IMG/VR virus record: IMGVR_UViG_3300029266_000814
Coordinates: 1 to 27,548 of that record
Direction: 5' to 3' (one strand)
Length of the DNA: 27,548 bases
Source: a virus
Below are positions 10,301 to 17,659 of this stretch, in pieces. Under the pieces are notes generated by a model. That model worked only from the letters and a program-made list of their open reading frames with translations. It did not search any database and was not told the DNA's origin. The number at the start of each line of letters is the position of its first letter. The stretch's first letter is position 1. The translations under genes and the position numbers were made by a program.

Positions 10301-13300
10301 CTTAATAAGAAAGCTGACATCAGCCAAAGTATTGAGACCATTGGTCGTATGCTTATCAACACAAAAGTGCTGGAGACCTCGAAGATAGACACGATACGTA
10401 GGAGCGCAGCCACGCTAGGCTATGACCCAGAAGATTTTATCGTTCGCATCCTTCGTGACGACCTCGATGGAAACTCCGACAAGGCTTTCCTACAGGAGAT
10501 TATGGGTACGGTACGAGGCATGGATGGGTCGCAGCTTAACGAAGCTGTATCGTCCGTTCGTAGAGACATGCGCGAAGGGGTGTCGTACGTTCTTAATGGC
10601 TTGATCTCCAAGCCCGAAGCACGCCAGCGGTTCTTTAATCTCACTGCGTTTGGCGACATAACCGAAGGGTCAAATAGCTTCAAACCGAAGTCGCCTATGA
10701 ACCATTTCTCAGACGAGGTTCCCGCTGACTTTGTTGAGGACTACGCTAATGATGTCGTCGGAAGTATGTCCGCAAGCACACGTACTGCTGTTCAAACTTT
10801 CACCCGAGAAGCAAGACCAATGGTGCATTATGTAAGTTCGCTGAAAGGCGACAACTTGTTTGGCAATTCGATTAGCGTTTCTACTCGCGTCAATCATGGA
10901 GCCTTCTCGCGCAAGCAGGAGATCATTAACAGTGTGCCAGAGGGCCGTCAGGTTTACGCTACTGAACTAGCTGATGGCCTCGCAAGTGTCCGTGAAAGCA
11001 TCCGAAATATGCTTTACAAGGGTAACGCCACAGACGACCGCCTCACCATCCAGTACGATAAAGAGCGAGCAATCGTAGCAGAAATTGAGCGTATTGGTGG
11101 CAGAGACCCTACGGGCGTACGTGCCGTATTTATCCGAGACGATAACCCTGTGGTTATCAGCAAGAGGATCACGCCTAAATCTCCTATCATCAAGGGTATT
11201 AAGCAAGCGTTGAAGACTAAAGAAAGTACGGCGATGCCTAGTCGTGTGGATGCTGTCTTTGAAACCATATCTGGTTACTACGAACCAGCCGAAATTATGG
11301 AAATGTTGACGCGAGCGGCGAGCGGTTCAGTCAATTTGCGCAACGCGATGCGAGACGCAGGGTACACATCGCTCACGATTGGCTCAGAGAAATCCATGAT
11401 CGACGCCGCGAACATCAAAGACATTCGCAGCGTAGACTTCAATGAGCCTAAATTGGACATAGGAAATAAACCATCAGTCAGTGACCCAATCGCTTACTTG
11501 ATGGGCGAAATGGAAGACAGCCTTGATGGCGGCATGATGGGCTTGCAGAACACAGCGCAAAACCTAGAAATGGCTGGCGTCCCTAGCCAAATGACGGACG
11601 CACTCAGTCGTGTACGTCGTGGCGGCACGATCAGCGACGCAGATGGAATGGCTATTCGCTCTACTGCCAAGTGGACACTGACCAGTACGAACGCAGCGGT
11701 CATGCTCAAGAACGGAATGGCGAACGTCGCTAACTTCTTTGAACCAGCCGACGGAGCGGGTGGACACTTCGAACGGGTCAATGCCCGAATGGGGCGTTTC
11801 GTAGTCCCTTTCCAGCGCATATTGAACGAACAGCAAGACGCTAAAGGCTTCATGGGCCGTTGGTTTAATGACGGCTTAGTGCAGATGTTCGAAGCAACCC
11901 CGGGTTCCGGCACAGTAAAAGGTTCGCTCGGCTTAGAACCATCAAGACGTACACAGCAGCCAATGTCTCACAGGCGCATTGCTGGTGCATTGCGTGGCAA
12001 GGGACGTGCGGTTAGCCTGACGGCTACAGAACGTAAAGCCTACGATCACGCGAGAGGGTATCTGGATAATTCGGTCACTCGACTACGTGACGCTGGTATT
12101 ATGGTTGGCAACATAACGAAAAACTACTTCCCGCAAGTGTGGCGTAAAGATTTGATTAGCGCGAACAGAGAGCAGTTCGTTGAAATGCTGGGCAGATACT
12201 TCGTTCGTGAGAGTGAGGCCCGTACGTCTGGTCAAGGCGTAATGTCATTAGTCGATGCGGCAGCTAGAGCGAACAGGGTAGCCGAACGGCTCATCGCTCA
12301 AGATGGCGTGCTGACGGGTGATCCTGCACTGTTCCGCAAAACGGGCAAATCTATGGCTGGCAAGGACGACCATACAGATTTCCAGCGTCTCATACGTCTC
12401 GACATGGATCAGTTCGCCGAGTTCACTGACGCCACCCGCCCACGTAACGACCTGTCGCAGTTCCTTGAGAACGATCTAATGGTTGTGATGACGAAGTATT
12501 CGGACAATCTCGAACACCGCCTCGACATCGCAAACAAGTTTGGCGTCAATGGTCATGGGTTCCATGACTACATCGCCACCCTATCCGGCGGCGGTGACGC
12601 GATCACTCGCTTGCTGTCCTCTCGTATGGTTCTCAAGAGGGACTACAAGAACGTACTCAAGGCGGGAAAGAACGATGAAGGTATCGCTGCGCACGTATTT
12701 TCTGATGACGCTTTCCACCCACCGTATCCGAATGAGGAAGCGGCGGCAGAAAAAACTTCAGAGCTAATTGAAATGGCTAAGTCTGGAAGGTCGAAGATGG
12801 CGATCAAGCAAGCCATGCTTGATCTTGTGCAAACTGACGGAGAGACTTCGCTTGGTGCGGAGAAAATGCGACGGAACTTCAGCTACAGGGCGGAAGCTAT
12901 AGCCGCCGCTCTCACCGAAACAAACGGCTTTGAAAACCCGATCCCAGATGAGAGCCTACGTCACGCCGAGGGCATGATGAACGCCACCCTACGTAAGCCT
13001 ATTGACGGCAAAGACGGCTTATACAATTTGAAAAACGCAAGCAAATATCTACGTTCAGTAAACGCCGTGACATTGCTATCGTTTACTACACTCACCAGCA
13101 TGGGTGACTTCGTTCTTCCGCTTATTCGTAGCGGGGATTTCAAGTCATACGCTTCAGCGATAAACAAATTCTATCTGGACCCGATCAGCGGACCAGCATA
13201 TCGAGAACAAATTCGAAACATTGGGGCGGCTACGGAGAACATCGTTCACGACAGAATGACCAAAGCGTTTGGCGTGGACAATACGCAGTTCACCAGTGGG

Positions 13301-14275
13301 TTCTTCACCGCTACAATGCTGACACCGTGGACTGACGCAATGCGGGACATATCGGCAGCGGTCGCCTTCGAGCACTTCAAGGCGCAGCAACGTATAGCCT
13401 TCGATGCGCCGAATACAAAGCAGGGCCGTATGGCGAAGCGGCAGCTTGAAGCGTACGGATTGAAAAAGCTACATCAGAACGAGAGCATGAACCTCGACAT
13501 GATAATGGCTACTAGCGGGGACGCCGAGCCGCACCCTGACTACTACGAGATTTCTACAGCGATCCACAAATTCGCTAACCAGACAATCTTTACGCCAAAC
13601 GCAAACGATCAACCGTTGTGGGCGCAGACGCCTACGGGCCAGATCATCATGCAGCTTAAATCGTTCCCGCTTATGATGACGCGCATGGGACGTGCGGCTG
13701 TACAGGCGTCACGTGCGAACGCCGACGGTGATCGTAACCTCAAGCCTCTACTATATTATGCTGGCGTTGGCCCTGCGTTCGGTGCTGGCGTGGTTGCTAC
13801 AAAAGACGTAGTTCAAGGTCGCGGTGGCGAAGACAACCAATCCTTCGACACACGTGATCGAAGTCTATCTGGCAAAGACCATCCAGTATTCGGGATTGCT
13901 AAAGGGTCGGTGGACGAAGGCAGCATGATGGACCTTGCGGCTGGATGGTACGTCGATGGGCTTATGACCTTCGGCGGCCTCGGCCTTATCGGTCAGCTAT
14001 GGTACGACAGCGCAGCGCAAGCGGACAATGGCGCGTACGGTAAATGGCGCACTGCCGAAATGCTGGCTGGCCCATCGCTCGGACTATTCTCAGATGTCTT
14101 CGATGTTGGCGCCGGTCTCATGGAATACGGAACAGACTTGATCGGCGGTGATAGTACGAACGCGAAAGAGCGTATGATGTGGAGAGAATTGATGGGTCGC
14201 ATACCTATCCTCGGCCAGATGCCGTTCTTACGCGAAGGCGGTGTTGATTACGTAGCAGGGGCTAGTGAAAACTAA
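4355..14275 (+). CDS. Giant virion (polyvalent / T7 gp16-like) protein with zinc metallopeptidase domain
   Basis: This is a 3306-residue protein in one uninterrupted frame, occupying over a third of the window. Residues 1-240 form an Ala/Gly-rich region with amphipathic segments. About 250-350 is coiled coil. About 360-760 is Ala/Lys/Asp-rich low complexity, including three tandem AKT repeats. The clearest domain is a zincin: HELGH at 1407-1411, with a likely third zinc ligand at E1491 in the segment TPAEFFANQFALYL. The C-terminal half contains long helical stretches and a tail with hydrophobic Gly-rich segments, as in the large polyvalent proteins that phages package and eject. Position after gp14- and gp15-like genes suggests the gp16 role. 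I see no gp16-type transglycosylase motif; the peptidase may replace it or process proteins after entry. It abuts the convergent gene with no gap. Confidence 0.8.
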   Translation: MSAADKYRAKYGLETSEGNANDYTGLSGPALLSNRAAIRDVRNYYSAKGRTFASNQEMWDTFYEDRRWRDVNSVSMLIGAGEYALAGDGKKMETKLSKLWANAPSRGTTWEKVKDYGAAGLLDPVNLLGGYGAAAKGAKAYQLSRAGMATSRAALKKAGWAGARQGAVTEAGANAIVGGGFDAVQQGFEIQQGVSDEFDLGRTARSAALDATVGTVFGGAVGMYQGKKGAKEAVRNAIPTSAIGSSVAARSANLDSQISELNGDLDAATDAGVREQLRDELFTLEQEQRNIRQIEARATDYDAQLDKISEELAARTKENKRANTDDLRSRWDELTDERSRMLGSEYENFDYEGFGIKKEDRTTPTNSNPPGMSDTPAVDKPEGVLSDTGEQKTKPDATGSKVPAQTDAEKAATKTPEEDAVDAALAKVVEADELVKKLKAEQAAKTAKTAKTIKVKIKGAKPLTPAQVTEPKTPAVSDAEKAVADAQKTFDDALAKSNAQPTEATPKKIVLTADEKALLDTVDDIDPDDLGEVYFKVGRGKKAVTYLAGQNPSGAGTREASVDKLIANNKEFVSMDDVKRLMSQGIGSAGEGETKFVANSMMTALRKLVKARKAAKGISTTSAPKIGKGKGAADLSAKDRAEAIPADEIKTKGYLLAGKGGKASPDSAVDLAALAKAVEDAEKKLADAKGDGATPTPKEDDALIFEAELAEAIAQSAEASKKANKPSAASIAQLARAEALFEQHRLATAGQPKQIKKMRKRLKQIVREKSEDAEVIAVYRAMLGLADDVFMDAANIADGVKYAELRQEFLARKNADDINIQGTLDNNTNPDVAATKKTVVVKNSKGDATVSYTVDAKTGKRVAGSGEKAANIIEKGAGRSIETVFDKKTGERIVRFGKTQAILRRGFSTGSDDGRTVISIADIPKEGMFNQDSAVARADLDIDQSKGQDVYPFVATGMEKVRDRREGRKFGTAVKGETLYYVPNAVGRGRVFSNPKYVMRSLGYDSTVGPDGKIESHNKRTGYENIVAGDKLPVESVTEFNRLKEELDAKLEEGFISDAEHNAASADIDRRAGVKTEADNPTPDADAPETDTTFLDDLPVKKGNKILAFFPKEDGKRIIVVGTYKGRDGNQIPQVDKPETTAKTILGKKNIADYKVGYIERSYTDDHETFKAIKSNRKAFEEIFEDMNAEKAEIVEEDVMPVAPYIMGGSGKNAKVINLDTLSDEQYENLSIALKLVMPQVKKDIAKEFPSGLSFEIIHSTAGLMESKPWNVEFEGSGVALPPGVRAKVLASMKEIMSEAAPEGVRRPVVDVEESVRQLKDVMSGHPAATLAEFERIIRLVAPANKAPIFVNQFTDYPDMDPAIGGSFNYSLLGQKDDGVWNEISLNPTHNKNTAQSGLTPTFVMSHELGHWVYSNLLPEADQMKFWKIASKYYDENNLFTNEKARELLEKSPVTGTFKKDELSFLMADGGGQEKFVAKAGAGNGLDTPAEFFANQFALYLHHHHDALIVNDKSLWGKVSKIVRSLWDKITGKQILDAEMVPLFDKLITDKADLKHNMFVMSVDTPTTKLGETYSVRYNQWLESFQGVKIAINDENSELFMSHLDDLVKSIDGSTRTVKQAKLAAVKKKEEYRDYKGPLRALSPIEGKGNYNDLRADVRNLRRMMSAATKTEYIKGDDIGALTSYDEAAVQEIMEYVSTEKFRTTFGRSMEKMNNWFLQAEGGDIAGYQPSTDISNLGIRTFGERKRSASYTRMMRKNAASRNSTKTKVAKVLATAAGKAAADPSAKRSSAGFDTNAVDIEFALKEFPKHLTKDGKPNAIGKALQGRIIYLTQTEFDPIVDKELSANRNYIKANPSELILKYTEALESGNADLQRRVMFEMQQRKKAARRISLPPTTQKIVAAVSLENELNKGIPEELGVPANATFKLRNVLRAFSHRSEEMAFSSKKLAERMILLGFDFSTDISSPSFKEVRDDLRRVAANLNKKADISQSIETIGRMLINTKVLETSKIDTIRRSAATLGYDPEDFIVRILRDDLDGNSDKAFLQEIMGTVRGMDGSQLNEAVSSVRRDMREGVSYVLNGLISKPEARQRFFNLTAFGDITEGSNSFKPKSPMNHFSDEVPADFVEDYANDVVGSMSASTRTAVQTFTREARPMVHYVSSLKGDNLFGNSISVSTRVNHGAFSRKQEIINSVPEGRQVYATELADGLASVRESIRNMLYKGNATDDRLTIQYDKERAIVAEIERIGGRDPTGVRAVFIRDDNPVVISKRITPKSPIIKGIKQALKTKESTAMPSRVDAVFETISGYYEPAEIMEMLTRAASGSVNLRNAMRDAGYTSLTIGSEKSMIDAANIKDIRSVDFNEPKLDIGNKPSVSDPIAYLMGEMEDSLDGGMMGLQNTAQNLEMAGVPSQMTDALSRVRRGGTISDADGMAIRSTAKWTLTSTNAAVMLKNGMANVANFFEPADGAGGHFERVNARMGRFVVPFQRILNEQQDAKGFMGRWFNDGLVQMFEATPGSGTVKGSLGLEPSRRTQQPMSHRRIAGALRGKGRAVSLTATERKAYDHARGYLDNSVTRLRDAGIMVGNITKNYFPQVWRKDLISANREQFVEMLGRYFVRESEARTSGQGVMSLVDAAARANRVAERLIAQDGVLTGDPALFRKTGKSMAGKDDHTDFQRLIRLDMDQFAEFTDATRPRNDLSQFLENDLMVVMTKYSDNLEHRLDIANKFGVNGHGFHDYIATLSGGGDAITRLLSSRMVLKRDYKNVLKAGKNDEGIAAHVFSDDAFHPPYPNEEAAAEKTSELIEMAKSGRSKMAIKQAMLDLVQTDGETSLGAEKMRRNFSYRAEAIAAALTETNGFENPIPDESLRHAEGMMNATLRKPIDGKDGLYNLKNASKYLRSVNAVTLLSFTTLTSMGDFVLPLIRSGDFKSYASAINKFYLDPISGPAYREQIRNIGAATENIVHDRMTKAFGVDNTQFTSGFFTATMLTPWTDAMRDISAAVAFEHFKAQQRIAFDAPNTKQGRMAKRQLEAYGLKKLHQNESMNLDMIMATSGDAEPHPDYYEISTAIHKFANQTIFTPNANDQPLWAQTPTGQIIMQLKSFPLMMTRMGRAAVQASRANADGDRNLKPLLYYAGVGPAFGAGVVATKDVVQGRGGEDNQSFDTRDRSLSGKDHPVFGIAKGSVDEGSMMDLAAGWYVDGLMTFGGLGLIGQLWYDSAAQADNGAYGKWRTAEMLAGPSLGLFSDVFDVGAGLMEYGTDLIGGDSTNAKERMMWRELMGRIPILGQMPFLREGGVDYVAGASEN
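5684..5710 (+). repeat. Three tandem 9-bp repeats inside the giant gene
   Basis: GCCAAGACG is repeated three times head to tail, encoding Ala-Lys-Thr three times in the low-complexity linker. It stays in frame, so copy-number slippage would only change linker length. Confidence 0.9.
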
Positions 14276-14572
14276 CTACAACTTACCTTGTGTGTCGGAG
14301 ATTTCTGCTCCTAAAGCCGAGTAGCCGATCTTGTCCTGCCAGCTATCTTCATGGTCAATCGTGACGCATAGTCGGCAGGTCTTCACCCAATCCATCATCA
14401 GGCATACGTGCGCTGGCGTGATGTTGCCGTCGGAATACTCAGCCATTTCTATAATGTGTTTCCAGCCGATACTGATTGCTTCGTGCATGTAAAGAGCATC
14501 GCCGTAGTCTTTCGCACGATCATTGTTGATCTTATCTTTGGCTGCATCAATCGCCTCGTTACGATTAGACAT
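14276..14572 (-). CDS. DUF6378-like small phage protein
   Basis: This 98-residue protein has the pattern I associate with the phage DUF6378 family: an N-terminal basic helix, then NDRAKDYGDALYMHE (residues 17-31), a middle ITPAHVCLMMDWVKTCRL (residues 51-68), and a tail with DSWQDKIGYSALGAE (residues 79-93). The biochemical role of that family is not known to me. It is the last gene of the minus-strand replication/recombination operon, overlaps the preceding gene by 8 bp, and has a GGGGG-type ribosome-binding site. Its stop codon abuts the stop of the giant virion gene on the other strand, with no intervening terminator. The family call comes from pattern memory, not a search. Confidence 0.7.
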   Translation of the reverse strand: MSNRNEAIDAAKDKINNDRAKDYGDALYMHEAISIGWKHIIEMAEYSDGNITPAHVCLMMDWVKTCRLCVTIDHEDSWQDKIGYSALGAEISDTQGKL

Positions 14573-14837
14573 CGGTAAGCCCCCGTAAAAATTGCTGTTG
14601 TACTGCTAGAACTTCCAGTTCGGCATTGTGACACTTGAGTTCTACGAGCCGTTCCTTCTCGAACTTCAGCTTCTTCTTAGCCCTATGAAGATCATCCGTA
14701 TTCTGTAACCCGATGTCGCCATTGTTCGATAACTCGTACACACGTTCAGCAATGCTCTCGATGTCGGCCTCTTTACGTATGATACTCACCCGTACGTCCG
14801 AGAGTTCTCGTAGAAATTCTACATTTAATTGGTTCAC
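14565..14837 (-). CDS. Small coiled-coil protein of the recombination operon
   Basis: I place the start at a GTG (14837), five bases after the upstream nuclease stop, giving 90 residues. The longer in-frame ATG at 14924 would overlap the nuclease gene by 83 bp, where the peptide looks non-native. The protein is almost entirely helical and charged. Residues from DLHRAKKKLKFEKERLVEL onward have heptad-like spacing of Leu and Val. There is no catalytic motif. It lies between a Cas4-like nuclease and a DUF6378-like protein in an overlapping operon, so it is probably an early accessory protein. The start codon is the main uncertainty. Confidence 0.6.
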   Translation of the reverse strand: MNQLNVEFLRELSDVRVSIIRKEADIESIAERVYELSNNGDIGLQNTDDLHRAKKKLKFEKERLVELKCHNAELEVLAVQQQFLRGLTDV

Positions 14838-14841
14838 TTCA

Positions 14842-15666
14842 CTACACTTTCGGAGTTGGTGCGAATTGTTCGTAGTGATTGCACACCACGTTTCCATCGC
14901 ATCCATGTTTACACGTCCAACCACCGTCTTTATTGGCGTACGAGTGCTTGCAGTACCGAACGTCTGGGGTTAGTTCCGGCACGGACCAGCAGCTATCCCG
15001 CTTGAAGCAGCCCTTGCATCGCCAATCTTCGGCTGTTGTAGATATTCGGTCTGCCTGTCCATCAAGCACAGCCTGTATTCGTACGTACATGAGGGACCAT
15101 TCATCTTGATCGAACGGCACGATCTCAGCGTGATATTGAGAGTTATTTTTATTGTACGATACGAACAGGCTGCGCTCGATGTTGAACATCGCCATCATCA
15201 TTACCATCTGCCGATAGTAATGACGGTGTGATGACTTCACCCCATCGTTACGAAACTTGGTAAAGTTCGCCAAGTTCATCGACTTGATCTCAAGGATTGC
15301 CATACCTGACCCATCCTCGAAATCTACCAGACCATCGCTGTGACATACGACATGACCGTTGAGCCACTCGGCTCGGTGCTGTCGCCCAGTAATGTCATCC
15401 TTTTCCCACACTCGTAGGTCGGCACGTTTTTTTAAATCGTGCACAACCCAATCCTCAATACGGTGTCCCGCATGAAAGATACGTTTAAGTTGCGGCTCTG
15501 GCTCTACGTCTGGATAACCGCGCAGTGACAACGCCATCTTGGCGAGGCAATCTGTGCCAGCCATAGACGCGCCTATATAAGCGCGGGGTTCGCCGCGTGT
15601 TTCGGCGGCGAACCCATCGTCTATATCGCTAAGTAACTTCTGTGCGAGGGGGTGAACGGGAAACAT
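14842..15666 (-). CDS. PD-(D/E)XK nuclease, Cas4/RecB-type exonuclease with probable Fe-S cysteines
   Basis: This 274-residue nuclease carries the RecB/Cas4 motif order: H68 and E71 in HAGHRIED, D111 in CHSDGLVD, E126 and K128 in LEIKS, and the Q153 motif in YYRQM. One Cys near the N-terminus (C40) and a C-terminal CKGCFKRDSC set match the 1+3 cysteine arrangement that binds a 4Fe-4S cluster in Cas4 and AddB. Further Cys and His residues follow (YCKHSY, CKHGC, VCNHYE), perhaps a zinc site. Its start overlaps the SSB-like gene's stop as TAATG. Next to Sak4-like and SSB-like genes it most likely resects DNA ends for phage recombination. The motifs are seen; the substrate direction is unknown. 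Confidence 0.85.
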   Translation of the reverse strand: MFPVHPLAQKLLSDIDDGFAAETRGEPRAYIGASMAGTDCLAKMALSLRGYPDVEPEPQLKRIFHAGHRIEDWVVHDLKKRADLRVWEKDDITGRQHRAEWLNGHVVCHSDGLVDFEDGSGMAILEIKSMNLANFTKFRNDGVKSSHRHYYRQMVMMMAMFNIERSLFVSYNKNNSQYHAEIVPFDQDEWSLMYVRIQAVLDGQADRISTTAEDWRCKGCFKRDSCWSVPELTPDVRYCKHSYANKDGGWTCKHGCDGNVVCNHYEQFAPTPKV

Positions 15667-16139
15667 TAGAAGGGGATTTCATCATCCGGCATCGGCGGCA
15701 CTGCGGCGGCCTTCGACTGAGTAACTTCCGTAGGGCCGAAGAACGAACCAACTTTTGTCTGGGTCTTTCCCATATAATTATCTTCGTAGACTTCGATCCC
15801 GATTTCTTTGCCGATGAAGAAGTCAGAAGGTTTGATCGACGTAGCAGACGTAGCCCCCAGCACATGCTGGATACGAAGCACTCGACCGAGGCCACGATTG
15901 AGACGCTTACCTGCGCGATCCTTGTCGTTTTCATCGTTGTAGTTGCCAACGTGTACGGTCAGCCAATCTTTGCACTGAGCCGTGGGTGTCTCCATTGTGA
16001 TAACCATCTGGCGATCAATGCCCTTGGTCTCAATGTCAACGGCGGCAATCTTCACCACGTGGCGACCCGCGCCTATGATAGACTTTTTAACCTCGATACC
16101 TTCAAGGCTGATCTCGGTCAGTCCCTTCCATTCACTCAT
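15666..16139 (-). CDS. SSB-like single-stranded DNA-binding protein
   Basis: This 157-residue protein ends in PPMPDDEIPF, very close to the acidic C-terminal tip of bacterial SSB (DDDIPF in E. coli), which recruits partner proteins. A short disordered Ala/Pro-rich linker precedes the tip. The body has alternating hydrophobic residues consistent with a beta-rich OB-like fold (for example EIGIEVYEDNYMGKTQTKVG near residue 112). The start overlaps the stop of the upstream Sak4-like gene as ATGA, which indicates translational coupling. Sak4-type annealing ATPases are known to be stimulated by a cognate phage SSB, which fits this pairing. The body could alternatively belong to a DUF669-type family, also found in recombination cassettes. 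Confidence 0.75.
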   Translation of the reverse strand: MSEWKGLTEISLEGIEVKKSIIGAGRHVVKIAAVDIETKGIDRQMVITMETPTAQCKDWLTVHVGNYNDENDKDRAGKRLNRGLGRVLRIQHVLGATSATSIKPSDFFIGKEIGIEVYEDNYMGKTQTKVGSFFGPTEVTQSKAAAVPPMPDDEIPF

Positions 16140-16918
16140 TTGGATACTCCCTCTTTCTGAGCGTTCATAAATTCGTTTTCGGTCATGTAGATACGGGCCA
16201 GCAGGTCCGTCACCTTGTCGGTATTCTCTACGGGTTTTAGTCGGCGGTGGGGGTCACGGCTCTTGCCGTGCCAGCCGTGCACGTTGTCCGTAATCAGGTG
16301 GCGCGTAACCTTGAGCCGACCGTCATCCTCTTGCGTCTTGCGGACTAGGCAGAACACATGATCGTACAAGGCGGGTGCCAACTTCTGCACCTTTTTTTGA
16401 ACCAACATCGGCCAGTATTGCGTAGCCCCGTTGTCGTCGGTTTCCTCGGCTGCAAGGCACGTGATAAGTACGTTCGTCTCAAGGTCGCGTATCCACTTGA
16501 GCGCAGCCGTGATCTTACGTTCGTATGCGCCCCATTTTTCAAATCCGTTAGCCGATCCCTCGAACTCTTTTTCCACGTCAGCAAAGCATCGCTGAGATAG
16601 TTCGGTGGCACTGTCGAGCGCGATCCATTTGTAGCCTTTCGCTTTGAACGCATCGCTTGACACGTACTTAACAAGGTCCATGAACGTGTACTTTCCACCT
16701 TTGTTCGGCCTATCGAACGAGGCGAAAGGAAGGTAGTCGATTGGAAGGTGCGATATAGATGACAGTCCGCTCTCACCTGAGAGGACCAGCCCAGCGCCAT
16801 ATGTTTCGTAAAAGTCTGCAATGGCTGTGGTCTTACCGCTGCCTTGATGACCTACGAGCATAACCTTGGCGGCTTGCTTTACGGTGCTGTCGTTTGTTTG
16901 GAACGGTTCTATGTTCAT
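16136..16918 (-). CDS. Sak4-like RecA-fold ATPase (single-strand annealing)
   Basis: This 260-residue ATPase has a Walker A motif GHQGSGKTT at residues 23-31 and a Walker B strand ending at D102 (KWIALDSATELS). The compact RecA-like core without extra helicase domains is typical of phage Sak4/AAA_24 proteins, which are remote RecA relatives that anneal single strands. A region of catalytic and DNA-contact residues near LETNVLITCLAAEETDD follows. It is overlapped by the SSB-like gene downstream and itself overlaps the upstream gene by an ATGA junction. With the downstream exonuclease it forms a complete annealing-type recombination set. The RecA-fold call is firm; the Sak4 subgroup is inferred from size and neighbours. 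Confidence 0.85.
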   Translation of the reverse strand: MNIEPFQTNDSTVKQAAKVMLVGHQGSGKTTAIADFYETYGAGLVLSGESGLSSISHLPIDYLPFASFDRPNKGGKYTFMDLVKYVSSDAFKAKGYKWIALDSATELSQRCFADVEKEFEGSANGFEKWGAYERKITAALKWIRDLETNVLITCLAAEETDDNGATQYWPMLVQKKVQKLAPALYDHVFCLVRKTQEDDGRLKVTRHLITDNVHGWHGKSRDPHRRLKPVENTDKVTDLLARIYMTENEFMNAQKEGVSK

Positions 16919-17373
16919 TTGTTCACCTTAAATGTGGGCGTACCCATTTTGATTGTGAGGGCGCGGCGAACTAACTCGCGTGTTGGGGCTGCGGCCTTCT
17001 CTAGTTTTTTGCGATCAATCTTGCACTCACTCAGAACAAAGTCTGGATTGTTAGAGTTGTCTGCGAACATATCTATCAACATGTCTTTGTCCCACTCCCA
17101 TTTCTCTGGGATTTTGACCGTCAGCGTACCCTTGATGTGTTCGAGAGTTATCTCATGCTCACCAATCTCAACGGGCAATTCAGCCATGACAGCAGACTTC
17201 GCCGCTGTGACCACTGCTTTGTGTTGATCCAACAAATCAAGAGAATACGCTAGATGTGTAGACGCTGTTTGTAACTTTTGGTTGGGCGGGGGCTGTTGCT
17301 CTTTCGGGGTGCTGAACATTTCCTCGTCCAGCCCATCCACGAATTGATCTACGTTCGGGGTGAAATATTTCAT
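16915..17373 (-). CDS. Conserved-looking early protein, first gene of the recombination operon
   Basis: This 152-residue protein is of no family I can name with confidence. The N-terminus is acidic and Pro/Gln rich. The middle is helical (about residues 39-65), followed by a short beta-rich part (EHEITLEHIKGTLTVKIPEK) and a basic C-terminal helix ending in LTIKMGTPTFKVNK. The start has AAGGA five bases upstream. It faces the HTH gene across a 76-bp divergent control region and overlaps the Sak4-like gene by ATGA. Leading an operon with Sak4, SSB and nuclease genes suggests a recombination or replication accessory role. Confidence 0.75.
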   Translation of the reverse strand: MKYFTPNVDQFVDGLDEEMFSTPKEQQPPPNQKLQTASTHLAYSLDLLDQHKAVVTAAKSAVMAELPVEIGEHEITLEHIKGTLTVKIPEKWEWDKDMLIDMFADNSNNPDFVLSECKIDRKKLEKAAAPTRELVRRALTIKMGTPTFKVNK

Positions 17374-17449
17374 GTTGATCCTTGACGTTTAAGGTTGTGT
17401 ATTTACCTATCGTAAGTTAGCTGTTGCTGATACGCAAGGAGAAAATGAA
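17374..17449. promoter_or_regulatory. Divergent control region between the recombination operon and the HTH-primase operon
   Basis: These 76 bp separate divergent start codons, so both transcripts probably begin here. A good -35-like TTGACG lies at 17382-17387 for the plus strand, but the -10 at the right distance (TACCTA, 17404-17409) is weak. A short dyad, TTAC-N5-GTAA, lies around 17403-17415 and could be an operator for the small HTH protein. AAGGAG at 17436-17441 serves the ATG at 17450. Confidence 0.5.
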
Positions 17450-17659
17450 ATGAACTTTGATATATCTAGTTTGATTACCGATTGCGGTGGATCACACCGT
17501 CTAGCTAAAGACCTAAACGTGAGCCGCAATGTTCCCTACGGCTGGTTAAGGCGTAGCTTCATTTCTTCCACTTACTTGTCATCAATCAAAGAGGTTCACC
17601 CGAACCTCGACATCAATTCTTACTTTGTGGAGATAACTAATGGAGACAGGCGCACTTAA
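17450..17659 (+). CDS. Small HTH DNA-binding protein (Cro/YdaS-like)
   Basis: This 69-residue protein contains a helix-turn-helix pattern: GSHRLAKDLNVSRNVPYGWL (residues 15-34) reads as helix, turn and recognition helix. That is typical of Cro/YdaS-type phage regulators. The start is supported by AAGGAG 8 bases upstream; an earlier ATG at 17445 stops after two codons. Its end overlaps the primase gene start by 20 bp, so the two are probably translated together. Sitting between divergent operons, it is a likely regulator of early gene expression and perhaps of its own promoter. I see no dimerisation or cleavage domain, so it is not a CI-type repressor. Confidence 0.75.
   Translation: MNFDISSLITDCGGSHRLAKDLNVSRNVPYGWLRRSFISSTYLSSIKEVHPNLDINSYFVEITNGDRRT

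Noticed and set aside
4355-14275. N4-like virion RNA polymerase, suggested by the size of the protein
   Set aside because: I could not find polymerase A/B/C motifs; the visible motif is a metallopeptidase and the gene order is T7 ejection-like.
14838-14924. Longer start for the 14565-14837 gene
   Set aside because: It would overlap the nuclease C-terminus by 83 bp; the GTG right after the nuclease stop fits the packing of this operon better, though it is not proven.
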